Shown: positions 17,070 through 26,096, numbered from the stretch's first letter. The stretch is 64,000 nt of DNA from DASSQJ01 sp963773655 (GCA_963773655.1 CAVZBX010000001.1:1550001-1614000); one strand, 5' to 3'. Notes: generated by a model from the sequence alone, not told the origin. A program made the numbers and translations.

Positions 17070-18421
17070 ACGTACACGAGGTCGCGGGAGACGACCGTGT
17101 CGTCGGCGGCGGCCTTGGCGTCACGCGAGATCACGCAGGCGAACTGGGTGCCCGGGTAGTCGGGCTCCTGGTCCCAGGACTCGGGCAACGTGCCCGTGTA
17201 CCCGAGGAAGGCGCCGGTCGAGTCGTAGGTGGGGTCCGGACACCATCCGAGCCTCACGTAGTCGAGGTCCGGGGCCGGGATCTCGTAGTCGATGCTGAGA
17301 TCGGGGAGCACCGTGGTCTCCGCAGTCGTGTCGAACGTCCACTCGAGGTCCCAGACGAACTGGGCCGTGACCTGGGTGTTCAGCGGCTTGAGGAACTGCG
17401 CGAAGCCGTTGCCCTCGCGCACCCCGGTGTCCAACGAGTACGGGACCGGCAGGCACGGCGTGCCGTCGCTGTTGCCGAGGCGGGCGACCGTGGCCTTCGG
17501 GGCATCACCCGAGGCGAAGATCGTCTGGGTGCGGTCACCGCAGGACAGGGTCTGGTCGACGACCTCGATGACGGAGGCGTCGGCCGGGGCGAGCGGGGCG
17601 GGTTCGTACGTGCCGTCGGCCCCGCCCTCGAGCGAGAACGACCCACTACTGGCCTCGAGCACGAGCTCGTCGAAGTAGATGCCGTCGTCGGGCTCCGCCG
17701 ACCACGACGGCACGCTGATCGCCCAGCGGCAGTTGTCGTTGGTGCCGGAGTCGGGGCCGGAGTCGGCCGACCCGGTGCACGTGCTCACGTGGTCCGCGAT
17801 GGGTGCGAGCCCCACGCTGGCCCCGCTCTGCAGCTCGAACGTCCCCTGGTCCTGACCCTTGAACCTGGCCGTGGCGAGGATGCGGGCACTCTGCTTCATC
17901 TCGAGGTCCAGGAAGGCGGCCGAGGCCATGGTGCCGCTCGGCAGCGCCTTGCCGAGCTTGAGGTCGAGCACCTCCACAGGGGCGTCGACGCGGGAGCACG
18001 ACACGCCGCTCTTCTTCTCCTTGACGCCGATCGAGCCGTTCTCGTACGACGCGAGCGACTCGCTGAACGTCCCGCCGACACCGTCGAGCGTGCCGGTGAA
18101 CGTCACGTACCTCTTGGTCGTGTCGGTGACCTGCCCGAGGGAGCAGTTGTTGCCCGACGTCAGGGGCTGCACCAGGGTGGCCGTGCCGTCGACGGCGTCG
18201 TGGTAGGTGACCCGTGACGTCGCACCCGTCTGGATCGCGATCCACCCGGTGGGCGCGACCCCGGGTGGGGCGGCGGCTGGCTGCACGACGGCGTCGCTGG
18301 TGGCGGACCCGGAGGGCGACGCCAGGTGGACCGTGCTGAGGGTCACGGCGAGCGCGCCGACGGCGAGGGCCGAGGTCAGGGCCACAACTGGTCGCTGCCG
18401 GGGGAGGTCGTTCGAGGACAT
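17039..18421 (-). CDS. Secreted protein of unknown function
   Basis: 460 residues. The N-terminus has a basic patch then a hydrophobic stretch (VVALTSALAVGALAVTLSTV) as in a Sec signal peptide, so export is likely. The mature part is acidic, beta-rich in appearance, has several Cys that could pair (NCSLG, SCSRV, STCTG, DNCRW, LSCGD, GTPCLP, LGWCPD, FACVIS) and no motif I recognise. GGAAGG lies 8 nt before the ATG. Its stop overlaps the end of the convergent cyclase gene by 31 bp. Confidence 0.8.
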   Translation of the reverse strand: MSSNDLPRQRPVVALTSALAVGALAVTLSTVHLASPSGSATSDAVVQPAAAPPGVAPTGWIAIQTGATSRVTYHDAVDGTATLVQPLTSGNNCSLGQVTDTTKRYVTFTGTLDGVGGTFSESLASYENGSIGVKEKKSGVSCSRVDAPVEVLDLKLGKALPSGTMASAAFLDLEMKQSARILATARFKGQDQGTFELQSGASVGLAPIADHVSTCTGSADSGPDSGTNDNCRWAISVPSWSAEPDDGIYFDELVLEASSGSFSLEGGADGTYEPAPLAPADASVIEVVDQTLSCGDRTQTIFASGDAPKATVARLGNSDGTPCLPVPYSLDTGVREGNGFAQFLKPLNTQVTAQFVWDLEWTFDTTAETTVLPDLSIDYEIPAPDLDYVRLGWCPDPTYDSTGAFLGYTGTLPESWDQEPDYPGTQFACVISRDAKAAADDTVVSRDLVYVYGDARLIGG

Positions 18422-18491
18422 GCGGAGCCTTCCCTGCGTGGGCTCAGGCCCGTGGACGCGCACGACGGCTGTCGGTGGGTGTCACGAACCG

Positions 18492-18511
18492 CCGGGACCT
18501 TGGTGTCCCGG
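18492..18511. terminator. Hairpin downstream of the fadA2-fabG4-htdX operon
   Basis: CCGGGAC and GTCCCGG flank a six-base loop, 80 bp after the htdX stop on the minus strand and before the secreted-protein gene. A likely intrinsic-type terminator, without a T-run. Confidence 0.45.
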
Positions 18512-18590
18512 AACCCCCTACGGTATGGACAGGGACAACCGGTGGCCATAGCCCGGTCGGACCATGGCCGCCCCCTGTGCGCCGAGGCGG

Positions 18591-19442
18591 CTACCCGTCG
18601 AGCGTGAGCGCGAGCAGCCGCTTCTCCGGGTCCTTCGCGGCGCGCAGCCCGGCGACGACGCCGCGACCCGAGTGGTCGACGACGAGCTCGACCGTGCTCG
18701 GTAGGTACACCTTGTGGGTGAACCACACCCGGCTCGTCGAGGGGCCGAGCGAGGTCCGCCCGAGGGCCGCGAGCGTCCGCGCGTAGGACCACATCCCGTG
18801 GGCGATGTGCCGCTTCGTGCCGAGCAACCGCGCCGTGAGCGGGTGCAGGTGGATCGGGTTGACGTCGCCGGAGACCCCGGCGTACCGGCGGCCGAGGTCC
18901 TCGGCGAGCCGCCAGCGGGCGACGGGCGGGCCGGCGGGCAGCCCGGGTGGCGCCTCCCCCCGGGGCGCGTCGGCCTCGCCCCGGCCCGGGCTGAGGTAGA
19001 CGCTGTCGCACTCCCAGACGAGCTCGTCGCCGACGCTCGCCTCGAGCCGGACGTCCAGGGTGCGGCCGCGGCGGTGGGGACGCAGGTCGCCCGCGGTGAC
19101 CTCGAGGGTCAGCGGCTCGGCGGCGTCCATCCGGCGGTGGGTGGTGACCCGGTTCTCGAGGTGGACCATGCCCGGAAGGGCGACCGGGAAGTCGCCGCGC
19201 GTCATCAGCGCCGTCTGCACCGGGAAGGCCAGCACCCAGGGGTAGGGCTGGGGCAGGGTGTCCGAGACGGCGTACCCGGTGAGCCGCTGGTAGGTGGCGA
19301 GCCGGGCCCGGTCGACCGGCACGTCCTCCACGCGCAGGGTCCGCTCCGGCACCGTGCTCCCGCGGCGGCCGCGCGCGGTGAGCACGGCGCGGGCGAGCAG
19401 CGGTGCGGTCGCCGGCAGCCCGGCCAGGGTCTCGGTGGGCAC
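18591..19442 (-). CDS. htdX: MaoC-like (R)-3-hydroxyacyl dehydratase
   Basis: 283 residues, double hot-dog fold. The hydratase-2 motif appears as YAGVSGDVNPIHLHPLTARLLG near residue 185, followed by IAHGMW. The family dehydrates 3-hydroxyacyl thioesters in fatty-acid elongation. Gene order after fadA2 and fabG4 matches the mycobacterial Rv0241c (htdX)-Rv0242c-Rv0243 locus, which supports the assignment. The GTG start follows the fabG4 stop with one base between, so translation is probably coupled. Confidence 0.88.
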   Translation of the reverse strand: MPTETLAGLPATAPLLARAVLTARGRRGSTVPERTLRVEDVPVDRARLATYQRLTGYAVSDTLPQPYPWVLAFPVQTALMTRGDFPVALPGMVHLENRVTTHRRMDAAEPLTLEVTAGDLRPHRRGRTLDVRLEASVGDELVWECDSVYLSPGRGEADAPRGEAPPGLPAGPPVARWRLAEDLGRRYAGVSGDVNPIHLHPLTARLLGTKRHIAHGMWSYARTLAALGRTSLGPSTSRVWFTHKVYLPSTVELVVDHSGRGVVAGLRAAKDPEKRLLALTLDG

Positions 19443-19443
19443 C

Positions 19444-20796
19444 TCAGGCCCCCAGGAGGCTCTGGCCGCAGACCCGCACGACGTTGCCGTTGACGGCGCC
19501 CTGGGCGTCGGCTGCGAAGTACCCGATCGTCTCGGCGACGTCGACCGGCAGCCCGCCCTGGGCGAGGCTGTTGAGCCGGCGGCCGAGCTCCCGCGTGGCG
19601 AAGGGGACCCTCGCGGTCATCTCGGTCTCGATGAAGCCGGGCGCCACGGCGTTGACCGTGATGCCGCGCCGGCGCAGCCCCTCGTCGGCCGCGTACCCGT
19701 CGACGAGGCCGATGACCCCCGCCTTGGAGGCCGCGTAGTTCGTCTGCCCGCGGTTGCCGGCGATCCCGGCGATGGACGAGACCAGCACCATCCGGCCGCC
19801 GTCGCGCAGGCCGTCCGCGCCGAGCAGCGCCTCGTTCATCCGCAGGATCGAGCGGAGGTTGACCTCGAGCACGCTCGCCCACCGGTCGGCGTCGGTGTTG
19901 GCGAGCAGCTTGTCGCGGGTGATGCCGGCGTTGTGGACGACGAGGTCGAGGCCACCGTGGCGCGCGCGGGCGTGCTCCACGATGCGGGTCCCCGCGTCGG
20001 CGGCCGTGACGTCGGCCTGGAGCGCGGTGCCGCCGACCTCGTTGGCCACGCCCGCGAGGGCGGCGCCCGCCGCCGGGACGTCGACGCAGACGAGCGTGGC
20101 GCCGTCGCGCGCCAGGGTCCGGGCGATGTCGGCCCCGATGCCGCGGGCCGCACCGGTCACGACCGCGACCTTTCCCTCGAGCGGGCGGTCGGGGTCCGCC
20201 GGTGCCCCGGCGACCTCGCCCTCCCCCACGCGGAGGACCTGGCCGTCGACGTAGGCCGACCGCGCCGAGAGGAGGAAGACGACGGTGCCGAGCGCCGCGG
20301 CCTCGTTGCCGTCGGCGACGAGGACGAGGTTGGCGGTGGCGCCGGCCCGCAGCTCCTTGGCGACGCTGCGGGTGATCCCCTCCAGCGCCCGGCGGGCGGC
20401 GCGCTGGCCCACGGTCGCCGCCCGCCGCGGGTCGCGGCCGACGACGACGACGCGCGCGCACCGGCGCAGCCGCCGCAGGGCCGGGCCGAGGGTGGCGCGC
20501 AGCGCCTCGAGGTCCTCCGGGCCGTCGGCGGCGGTCAGGTCGACGACGACGCCGCCGAGCCGCCCCTCCTCGGGCACCGTGTCGACGAGGTCCGCCCCGG
20601 CGGTGGCCAGCCCGTCGCGCAGGGCCGTGAGCGCCGGGGTGTCGCCGTGGCCCCCGGCGAGCAGCGGCCCCTCTAGCAGCGGGGCGCCCGGCTCGTACCG
20701 CCGCAGCGGCACCGGCTGGGGCAGCCCCAGGGTGGTGGCGAGCTTCTTGCCGACCCCTCCCGCGACGAAGGAGGTGTAGGCGTCGCTGCGGGCCAT
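19444..20796 (-). CDS. fabG4: FabG4-type 3-oxoacyl-thioester reductase (large SDR)
   Basis: 450 residues. The N-terminal 200 are a degenerate Rossmann domain lacking the glycine-rich loop, and the C-terminal half is an active SDR: VTGAARGIGADIA near residue 220, VHNAGIT near 300, SSIAGIAGNRGQTNYAASKAG near 355 and PGFIETEMT. This two-domain layout is that of high-molecular-weight FabG4, an NADH-dependent ketoacyl-CoA reductase. It starts one base after the fadA2 stop (TGAGATG). Confidence 0.92.
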   Translation of the reverse strand: MARSDAYTSFVAGGVGKKLATTLGLPQPVPLRRYEPGAPLLEGPLLAGGHGDTPALTALRDGLATAGADLVDTVPEEGRLGGVVVDLTAADGPEDLEALRATLGPALRRLRRCARVVVVGRDPRRAATVGQRAARRALEGITRSVAKELRAGATANLVLVADGNEAAALGTVVFLLSARSAYVDGQVLRVGEGEVAGAPADPDRPLEGKVAVVTGAARGIGADIARTLARDGATLVCVDVPAAGAALAGVANEVGGTALQADVTAADAGTRIVEHARARHGGLDLVVHNAGITRDKLLANTDADRWASVLEVNLRSILRMNEALLGADGLRDGGRMVLVSSIAGIAGNRGQTNYAASKAGVIGLVDGYAADEGLRRRGITVNAVAPGFIETEMTARVPFATRELGRRLNSLAQGGLPVDVAETIGYFAADAQGAVNGNVVRVCGQSLLGA

Positions 20797-20797
20797 C

Positions 20798-22081
20798 TCA
20801 GGCCGCCTCGAGGATCGCGACGACGCCCTGGCCGCCGGCGGCGCACACCGAGACCAGCCCGCGCGCACCCGGGCCCTTGGCGTGCAGCTCCTTGGCCAGG
20901 CCGGCGACGATCCGCCCGCCGGTGGCGGCGAAGGGGTGGCCGGCGGCCAGCGAGGAGCCGTTCGGGTTCAGCCGGGTGCGGTCGATCGGGCCGAGGGGCG
21001 CGTCCAGGCCGAGCCGCTCGCGGCAGAAGGTCTCGTCCTCCCAGGCGGCGAGCGTGGTCAGCACGGTGGCGGCGAACGCCTCGTGGATCTCGTAGACGTC
21101 GAAGTCCTGGAGGCTCAGGCCGGTGCGGGCCAGCATCCGGGGCACGGCGTAGGCCGGCGCCATGAGCAGGCCCTCGTCGCCGGAGACGTAGTCGACCGCG
21201 GCGGTCTCGCCGTCGACGAACCACGCCAGTGGGGTCAGGCCGTGCTCGTCGGCCCAGTCCTCGGACCCGAGGAGCACGGTCGACGCGCCGTCGGTGAGCG
21301 CCGTCGAGTTGCCGGCCGTCATCGTCGCGTCCTCGCCGGACCCGAACACGGTGCGCAGCGACGCCATCTTCTCGGGCGTGGTGTCGGGGCGCAGGTTCTG
21401 GTCGCGGGTGAGCCCGAGGTAGGGGGTCATCAGGTCGTCGAAGAAGCCGCGGTCGTAGGCGGCCGCCAGGTTCGCGTGGCTCGCCAGGGCCAGCTCGTCC
21501 TGCGCCTCCCGGGTGACGCCCCAACGGGCCGCGGTGATGGCCATGTGCTCGCCCATCGACAGCCCGGTGCGCGGCTCGGTGTTGGCCGGGGTCTGGATGC
21601 CGATGTCGGTGGGCCGGAGCGTCGCGAGGGCCTTGGCGCGGTCGGTGGCGGTCCTCGCCCGGCCGAGTCGGAGCAGCTTGCGGCGCAGCTTCTCGTGGAC
21701 GACCACCGGGGCGTCGGACGCGCTGTCGACCCCGCCCGCGATGCCGGAGTCGGCCTGGCCGAGGACGATCTTGTTGGCGACGAGGATGGTGGCCTCGAGC
21801 CCGGTGCCGCACGCCTGCTGCACGTCGTAGGCCGGCGTCGTGGCGGCCAGGCTCGACCCGAGCACCGCCTCACGGGTGAGGTTGAAGTCGCGGCTGTGCT
21901 TGATGACCGCCCCCGCGACGACCTCGCCGAGCCGCTCGCCGGCGAGCCCGTGGCGGGCGACGAGGCCCTCGAGGGCGGAGGTCAGCATGTCCTGGTTCGA
22001 GGCCTCGGCGTAGGCGCCGAACTGGCGGGCGAAGGGGATGCGGTTGCCGCCGAGGACGGCGGCGCGACGGGGGCTGGGCAC
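20798..22081 (-). CDS. fadA2: Thiolase (acetyl-CoA C-acyltransferase, FadA2-like)
   Basis: 427 residues, cytoplasmic. The nucleophile is in QQACGTGLEA near residue 96, the His in YEIHEAFAA near 340, the NPNGSSLAAGHPFAATGGR loop near 380 and the second Cys in VCAAGGQG near 410, so all catalytic residues are present. First gene of the three-gene operon; AGGAG lies 8 nt before the GTG. It diverges from the TetR gene across a shared palindrome. Confidence 0.93.
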   Translation of the reverse strand: MPSPRRAAVLGGNRIPFARQFGAYAEASNQDMLTSALEGLVARHGLAGERLGEVVAGAVIKHSRDFNLTREAVLGSSLAATTPAYDVQQACGTGLEATILVANKIVLGQADSGIAGGVDSASDAPVVVHEKLRRKLLRLGRARTATDRAKALATLRPTDIGIQTPANTEPRTGLSMGEHMAITAARWGVTREAQDELALASHANLAAAYDRGFFDDLMTPYLGLTRDQNLRPDTTPEKMASLRTVFGSGEDATMTAGNSTALTDGASTVLLGSEDWADEHGLTPLAWFVDGETAAVDYVSGDEGLLMAPAYAVPRMLARTGLSLQDFDVYEIHEAFAATVLTTLAAWEDETFCRERLGLDAPLGPIDRTRLNPNGSSLAAGHPFAATGGRIVAGLAKELHAKGPGARGLVSVCAAGGQGVVAILEAA

Positions 22082-22145
22082 CGGTCTGGCTCCTGGGGGT
22101 GCGGTGGGGTGACGGGGCGGTCGGCCCACGCCGGGTTGTCCGATA

Positions 22146-22184
22146 CCGACGGTAACAGGTACCTCGGGTCCCTGCTACCGTCGG
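22146..22184. promoter_or_regulatory. Probable TetR operator between fadA2 and the regulator gene
   Basis: Two 14-base arms (left begins CCGACGGTAACAGG; right CCTGCTACCGTCGG) match at 13 of 14 positions around an 11-bp spacer. The right arm contains the TACCGT -10 box of the TetR gene, and the left arm gives TACCGT on the minus strand toward fadA2, so one regulator could repress both directions. Confidence 0.7.
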
Positions 22185-22188
22185 GCCC

Positions 22189-22845
22189 GTGGACTCCGCC
22201 ACGGACCGGCCCGACGGCCGCAGCGCCCGGTGGGACGAGCACCGCCTCGCCCGGCGCGGCGAGCTCGTCGAGGCCACCGTGCGCGCCGTCCGCCGACACG
22301 GCGCCGGCGTGGGGATGGACGACATCGCCGCCGCGGCCGGCACCTCCAAGACGGTGGTCTACCGGCACTTCACCGACCGGGCCGGTCTCTACGCGGCCGT
22401 CGCCGACCGGGTGGACCACACGATCATCCGCGGCATCACCCGGGCGGCCGGTGGACCCGAGGGCGACCGCACCCTGCCCCCGCGCGAGGTGGTGCGCGCC
22501 GTCATCGCCGCCTACCTCCACCTCGTCGAGGACGACCCGGAGGTGTACCGGTTCATCGTCAACGCCCCGATCCTCCCCCCGGGCGAGCGGCCCGCCGGGG
22601 ACGTCGCTGCCGGGATGACCGGCCGGATCGCCGAGCACGTCGCGGGCATCGTCGGCGCCGGACGCGGGGGCGCGGTCGACGACGCCACGGCGCACCTCTG
22701 GGGTGTGGCCCTGGTGGGCATGGTGCGGGCGGCCGCCGACGCGTGGCTGGCCGACGGGGCGGCCGCCTCCGGGCGCAGCGCCGACGACCTCGCCGGCGCC
22801 CTCACGACCCTCGCCTGGGACGGCCTGGGCGCCCCACCGGCCTGA
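22189..22845 (+). CDS. TetR-family transcriptional regulator
   Basis: 218 residues. The N-terminal helix-turn-helix reads MDDIAAAAGTSKTVVYRHFTDRAGLYAAV near residue 40, followed by an all-helical ligand domain. It is divergent from fadA2-fabG4-htdX and separated only by the palindrome described above, so it most likely controls that operon in response to an acyl-CoA-type ligand (inference). GTG start 7 nt after TACCGT, leaderless. Confidence 0.9.
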   Translation: MDSATDRPDGRSARWDEHRLARRGELVEATVRAVRRHGAGVGMDDIAAAAGTSKTVVYRHFTDRAGLYAAVADRVDHTIIRGITRAAGGPEGDRTLPPREVVRAVIAAYLHLVEDDPEVYRFIVNAPILPPGERPAGDVAAGMTGRIAEHVAGIVGAGRGGAVDDATAHLWGVALVGMVRAAADAWLADGAAASGRSADDLAGALTTLAWDGLGAPPA

Positions 22846-22861
22846 CCCGCCCCATCCGCTC

Positions 22862-22950
22862 CGACATTTCGGGGTTACCCCGAAACGTCGACGTAGCAGG
22901 GGTTGGCAAGCCGTGCCATGTCGACATTTCCACGTAACCCCGAAATGTTG
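22862..22950. repeat. Pair of REP-like palindromic units
   Basis: Two related 29-nt units 60 bp apart. The first is a 13-bp inverted repeat (CGACATTTCGGGG, loop TTA, one mismatch); the second keeps CGACATTTC and ACCCCGAAATGTTG but has a changed middle. They lie between the convergent TetR and methyltransferase genes and may double as terminators. Confidence 0.6.
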
Positions 22951-22978
22951 ACCAGGGCGGATGGGGGCCCGGTGCGCG

Positions 22979-24238
22979 TCAGGGGGTCCACCAGGGACGC
23001 AAGGGCCGGCCGTGCCGGCCGCGCTCGTCGGTGCGCGCCGCGAGGACGTGGTGCAGCTGGATGTCGTTGCGCTCGAAGCCCAGCCGCGAGCCGGCCATGT
23101 AGAGGCCCCAGACGCGGGCGGTGCCCTCGCCCACCTCGGCGACGCACTCGTCCCAGCGCGCCACGAGGTTGCGGCACCACCCGGCGAGCGTCAGGGCGTA
23201 GTGCTCGCGCAGGTTCTCCTCGTGCAGCACCTCGAGCCCGCTGTCCTGCGCGCGGGTGACGATCGTGCCGGACCCGGTGAGCTCGCCGTCGGGGAAGACG
23301 TAGCGGTCGATGAAGGGACCCGTCTCCTGGCGCCGGTTGTGCGGGCGCGTGATGCAGTGGTTGAGCAGCAGGCCGCCCGCGCGCAGCCGGTCGCGGACGA
23401 AGGTGAAGTACGCGGGGTAGTTGCGCACCCCGACGTGCTCGGTGAGGCCGATCGAGGAGACCGCGTCGAAGCCCGACTCGGTGACGCCGCGGTAGTCGCC
23501 GTGGCGCACCTCCGCACGGTGGGCCAGACCCTCCTCGGCGATCGCCTTCTGCGCCCACAGCGCCTGCTGCCTCGACAGCGTCACCCCGAGCACCTGCACT
23601 CCGCGGCGGGCGGCGTAGCGGACCATGCCGCCCCACCCGCAGCCGATGTCGAGGAGCCGGTCGCCCTCCTGCAGCGCGAGCTTGTCGAAGACGAGCCGGT
23701 ACTTGTTCTCCTGCGCCTGCTCGAGGGTGGCGTCGGCCGAGGGGTAGCAGGCGCACGTGTACGTCATCGACGGCCCGAGCACCAGCTCGTAGAACCGGTT
23801 CGACACGTCGTAGTGGTGGTGGATGGCCTCGGCGTCACGGCCGCTGGAGTGCCGCAGCCCCTCGGCGACGCGCCGCCAGCGCGGCAGCGTCTCCTGCGGT
23901 GGCGGGGGCGGCGGGGTCAGGCCCCGGAGCCCGAGCGTGCGCGCCACCTCGAGCCCGAGCCTCGGCGTCGGGCGGCGGAACCGCACCCCCGCCATGTCGA
24001 CGAGGAGGTCGTAGGGGTCGCCGGGGTGCACGCCGTCGACGACCAGGTCCCCGGACACGTAGGCCCGGGCCAGCCCGAGGTCGCCCGGCGCGGTGGCGAG
24101 GTAGGCCGCGCCCCGCGGGGTGCGCAGGCGCATCGTGCGGGCGGCGTCGAGCGGCCCCGACCCCGAGCCGTCGTAGGCCTCGAAGCGCAGCGGCAGGGGC
24201 CCGTCGGCGACGGACTCGACGATGTCGGCGATGGTCAT
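22979..24238 (-). CDS. tmsB: SAM-dependent fatty-acyl methyltransferase (CFA-synthase family, TmsB/UfaA1-like)
   Basis: 419 residues. SAM-binding motif LLDIGCGWGGMVRYAA near residue 195 and the family hallmarks HHHYDVSNRFYELVLG, YTCACYP and GLTEHVG. Cyclopropane synthases and TmsB-type enzymes share these; the adjacent FAD oxidoreductase points to 10-methylene formation on oleoyl chains, the first step to tuberculostearic (10-methylstearic) acid. Second gene after tmsA with a 15-bp gap; GAGAGGA upstream of the ATG. Confidence 0.88.
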   Translation of the reverse strand: MTIADIVESVADGPLPLRFEAYDGSGSGPLDAARTMRLRTPRGAAYLATAPGDLGLARAYVSGDLVVDGVHPGDPYDLLVDMAGVRFRRPTPRLGLEVARTLGLRGLTPPPPPPQETLPRWRRVAEGLRHSSGRDAEAIHHHYDVSNRFYELVLGPSMTYTCACYPSADATLEQAQENKYRLVFDKLALQEGDRLLDIGCGWGGMVRYAARRGVQVLGVTLSRQQALWAQKAIAEEGLAHRAEVRHGDYRGVTESGFDAVSSIGLTEHVGVRNYPAYFTFVRDRLRAGGLLLNHCITRPHNRRQETGPFIDRYVFPDGELTGSGTIVTRAQDSGLEVLHEENLREHYALTLAGWCRNLVARWDECVAEVGEGTARVWGLYMAGSRLGFERNDIQLHHVLAARTDERGRHGRPLRPWWTP

Positions 24239-24253
24239 GGCGTTCCTCTCCGG

Positions 24254-25633
24254 TCAGGCTCCGCGGACGGCCTTCGCGTACAGGTCGGGTAGTCGGTGGT
24301 CGGGGTCGTAGCGCTCCTTGAGCGCCGGGTACTCGGCACCGCCGTAGTGGCTCCAGAAGGTCTCCTCGTCGTAGAAGGCCTCCGAGTACAGGGACTTGTG
24401 GCCGCCCAGGTCGCCCACCCGCTCCTCGATCCGGCGGTTGACGGCACCGGGCCGCCCCGGTGTGGCCGGGACCGTCGACCAGAAGCCGACGTTGACGTAC
24501 CGCTCCCCCGGCCGCAGCGGGTACAGGGTCCACGACCGGTCGTCCCGCAGCTGGAGGGGGCAGAGCCAGATCGGCTCGATCGGCACCTCGCGGAGGAACC
24601 ACCGGAGGAACTCGGCCGTCCGGTCCAGGGGGATCTCGACGTCCTGGACGACCCGCTCCCGCGGCGGCCGGCCCCGGCGCGCCTCGAGGCGGTCGGCCAC
24701 GTCGAAGCGCCGGTCGAGGGCCACGAGCCGCCAGTACACGCTCGACCGCAGCCAGCGGCGCGGCCAGACGCGACGGAGCATCGGGTGCTGCGCGCCGAAG
24801 GCCCGGCTGCACCAGAACCAGTCGGTGTCCCAGCGCCAGAGGTAGCCGTGCGTGGTGAGCAGGTCGCGCCTCGGCGTGGCGCCGCCGTGCCGCATGGAGC
24901 GGTAGTAGACCTCGCGCCCGGTGTAGTCGCTGGTGGGCCCCGGGTCGTCGGTGCGCCGGCCGAGGACGAGGTAGGACTCGTCGGCGGTGAAGACCACGCC
25001 GTCGAGGTAGTCGACGTCCTCGCCCGCGTGGGCCCCGGTGTCCATCACCTCGGCCACGACGCCGCAGAGCGCGTCGAGGTCGTCGAAGCGCACCTCGCGC
25101 AGGGACACGGTGCGCCCGACGGGCTCCAGCGCGATCCGCAGCCGGGTGGCGTAGCCGAGCGTGCCGTAGGAGTTGGCGAAGCCCCGGTACAGGTCGACGT
25201 GCCGCTCGGTCGGGTCGGCGGTGACGACGTCACCGCTCCCGGTGAGGACGTCGAGCTCGAGCACGGACTCGTGCGGCAGCCCGTTGCGGAACGACGCCGA
25301 CTCGATGCCGAGCCCGGTCACCGCGCCGCCGAGGGTGATCGTCTTCAGCTGCGGGACGACGAGGGGGCTGAGCCCGTGGGCGAGGGTGGCGTCGACGAGG
25401 TCTTCGTACGTGCACATCCCCTGGACGTCGGCGGTGCGAGCCGCCGGGTCCACGGCGACGACGCCGGTGAGGCCCGAGGTGTCCAGGCCGGGGGCACCGG
25501 TGGCATGACGGGGCCGGAAGAGGTTGCTCGTGCGCTTGGCGAGCCGCACCGGGGCACCGGGTGGGATGGCGCGGTAGCTCTCGACGAGCCGGTCGACGCC
25601 GGCGTCGTGGCGCGCCCCGACGACCGCGGTCAC
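24254..25633 (-). CDS. tmsA: FAD-binding oxidoreductase (TmsA/BfaA-like reductase)
   Basis: 459 residues of the FAD-binding type 4 (vanillyl-alcohol-oxidase) fold: KRTSNLFRPR, then VVPQLKTITLGGAVTGLGIES near residue 105 and GFANSYGTLGYATRLRI near 160. With the neighbouring methyltransferase it matches the actinobacterial pair in which the oxidoreductase reduces the 10-methylene intermediate to a 10-methyl chain. The GTG start overlaps the MOSC stop by 4 bp (GTGA), so coupling is likely. Confidence 0.87.
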   Translation of the reverse strand: MTAVVGARHDAGVDRLVESYRAIPPGAPVRLAKRTSNLFRPRHATGAPGLDTSGLTGVVAVDPAARTADVQGMCTYEDLVDATLAHGLSPLVVPQLKTITLGGAVTGLGIESASFRNGLPHESVLELDVLTGSGDVVTADPTERHVDLYRGFANSYGTLGYATRLRIALEPVGRTVSLREVRFDDLDALCGVVAEVMDTGAHAGEDVDYLDGVVFTADESYLVLGRRTDDPGPTSDYTGREVYYRSMRHGGATPRRDLLTTHGYLWRWDTDWFWCSRAFGAQHPMLRRVWPRRWLRSSVYWRLVALDRRFDVADRLEARRGRPPRERVVQDVEIPLDRTAEFLRWFLREVPIEPIWLCPLQLRDDRSWTLYPLRPGERYVNVGFWSTVPATPGRPGAVNRRIEERVGDLGGHKSLYSEAFYDEETFWSHYGGAEYPALKERYDPDHRLPDLYAKAVRGA

Positions 25634-25977
25634 GCCTGCTCCTCCACGACCTCCACCGGGTCGCCCACGCGCAGGGTGCCGGGCTGCCCCACCGCGCCGT
25701 AGAGCCCGGCACAGTGGTTGCCGGTGGACTCGACGGCGAGCAGCACCCCGCCGATCCGCACGACCCGGCCGTCGAGGGTCTCCACGGCGGCCGTGGGCCC
25801 GTCGAGGACGAGGTTGGCCCGCGTCTGCGGCGAGTCGGCGCCGACGAGCGAGACCGCAGCCCGCCTGCGTCGGTCCCCGGCCAGACCGGCCTCGTCGACC
25901 CGCACGGAGGTGTGTGCGACCGCGGGCCCGCGCTTCTCGGGGTAGGTGTGGATGGCCCGCACCCGCATCACGTCCAT
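25630..25977 (-). CDS. MOSC-domain protein
   Basis: 115 residues, a minimal MOSC (molybdenum-cofactor sulfurase C-terminal) beta-barrel: GLAGDRRRRAAVSLVG near residue 30 and a conserved TGNHCAGLYGAV Cys near 88. Bacterial stand-alone MOSC proteins bind sulfur or Mo-cofactor products and resist base analogues in some cases. First gene of the MOSC-tmsA-tmsB unit; the link to lipid methylation is unclear. The ATG used lacks a ribosome site; a weak TATTCA lies 6 nt upstream. Confidence 0.78.
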   Translation of the reverse strand: MDVMRVRAIHTYPEKRGPAVAHTSVRVDEAGLAGDRRRRAAVSLVGADSPQTRANLVLDGPTAAVETLDGRVVRIGGVLLAVESTGNHCAGLYGAVGQPGTLRVGDPVEVVEEQA

Positions 25978-26083
25978 GACACATGAATACACCCCCGGCC
26001 CGCCGGTGGCCGCCCTCGGGCGCTCCCGCCGGCGCAACGCACCGGGGCCCCCGCCCGGCCGTGGGCGGCGCCCCACGTCCGGA

Positions 26084-26089
26084 TAGTCT
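26084..26089 (+). promoter_or_regulatory. -10 box of the P450 gene (leaderless)
   Basis: TAGTCT, 7 nt before the GTG start. Confidence 0.55.
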
Positions 26090-26096
26090 CACCGGC

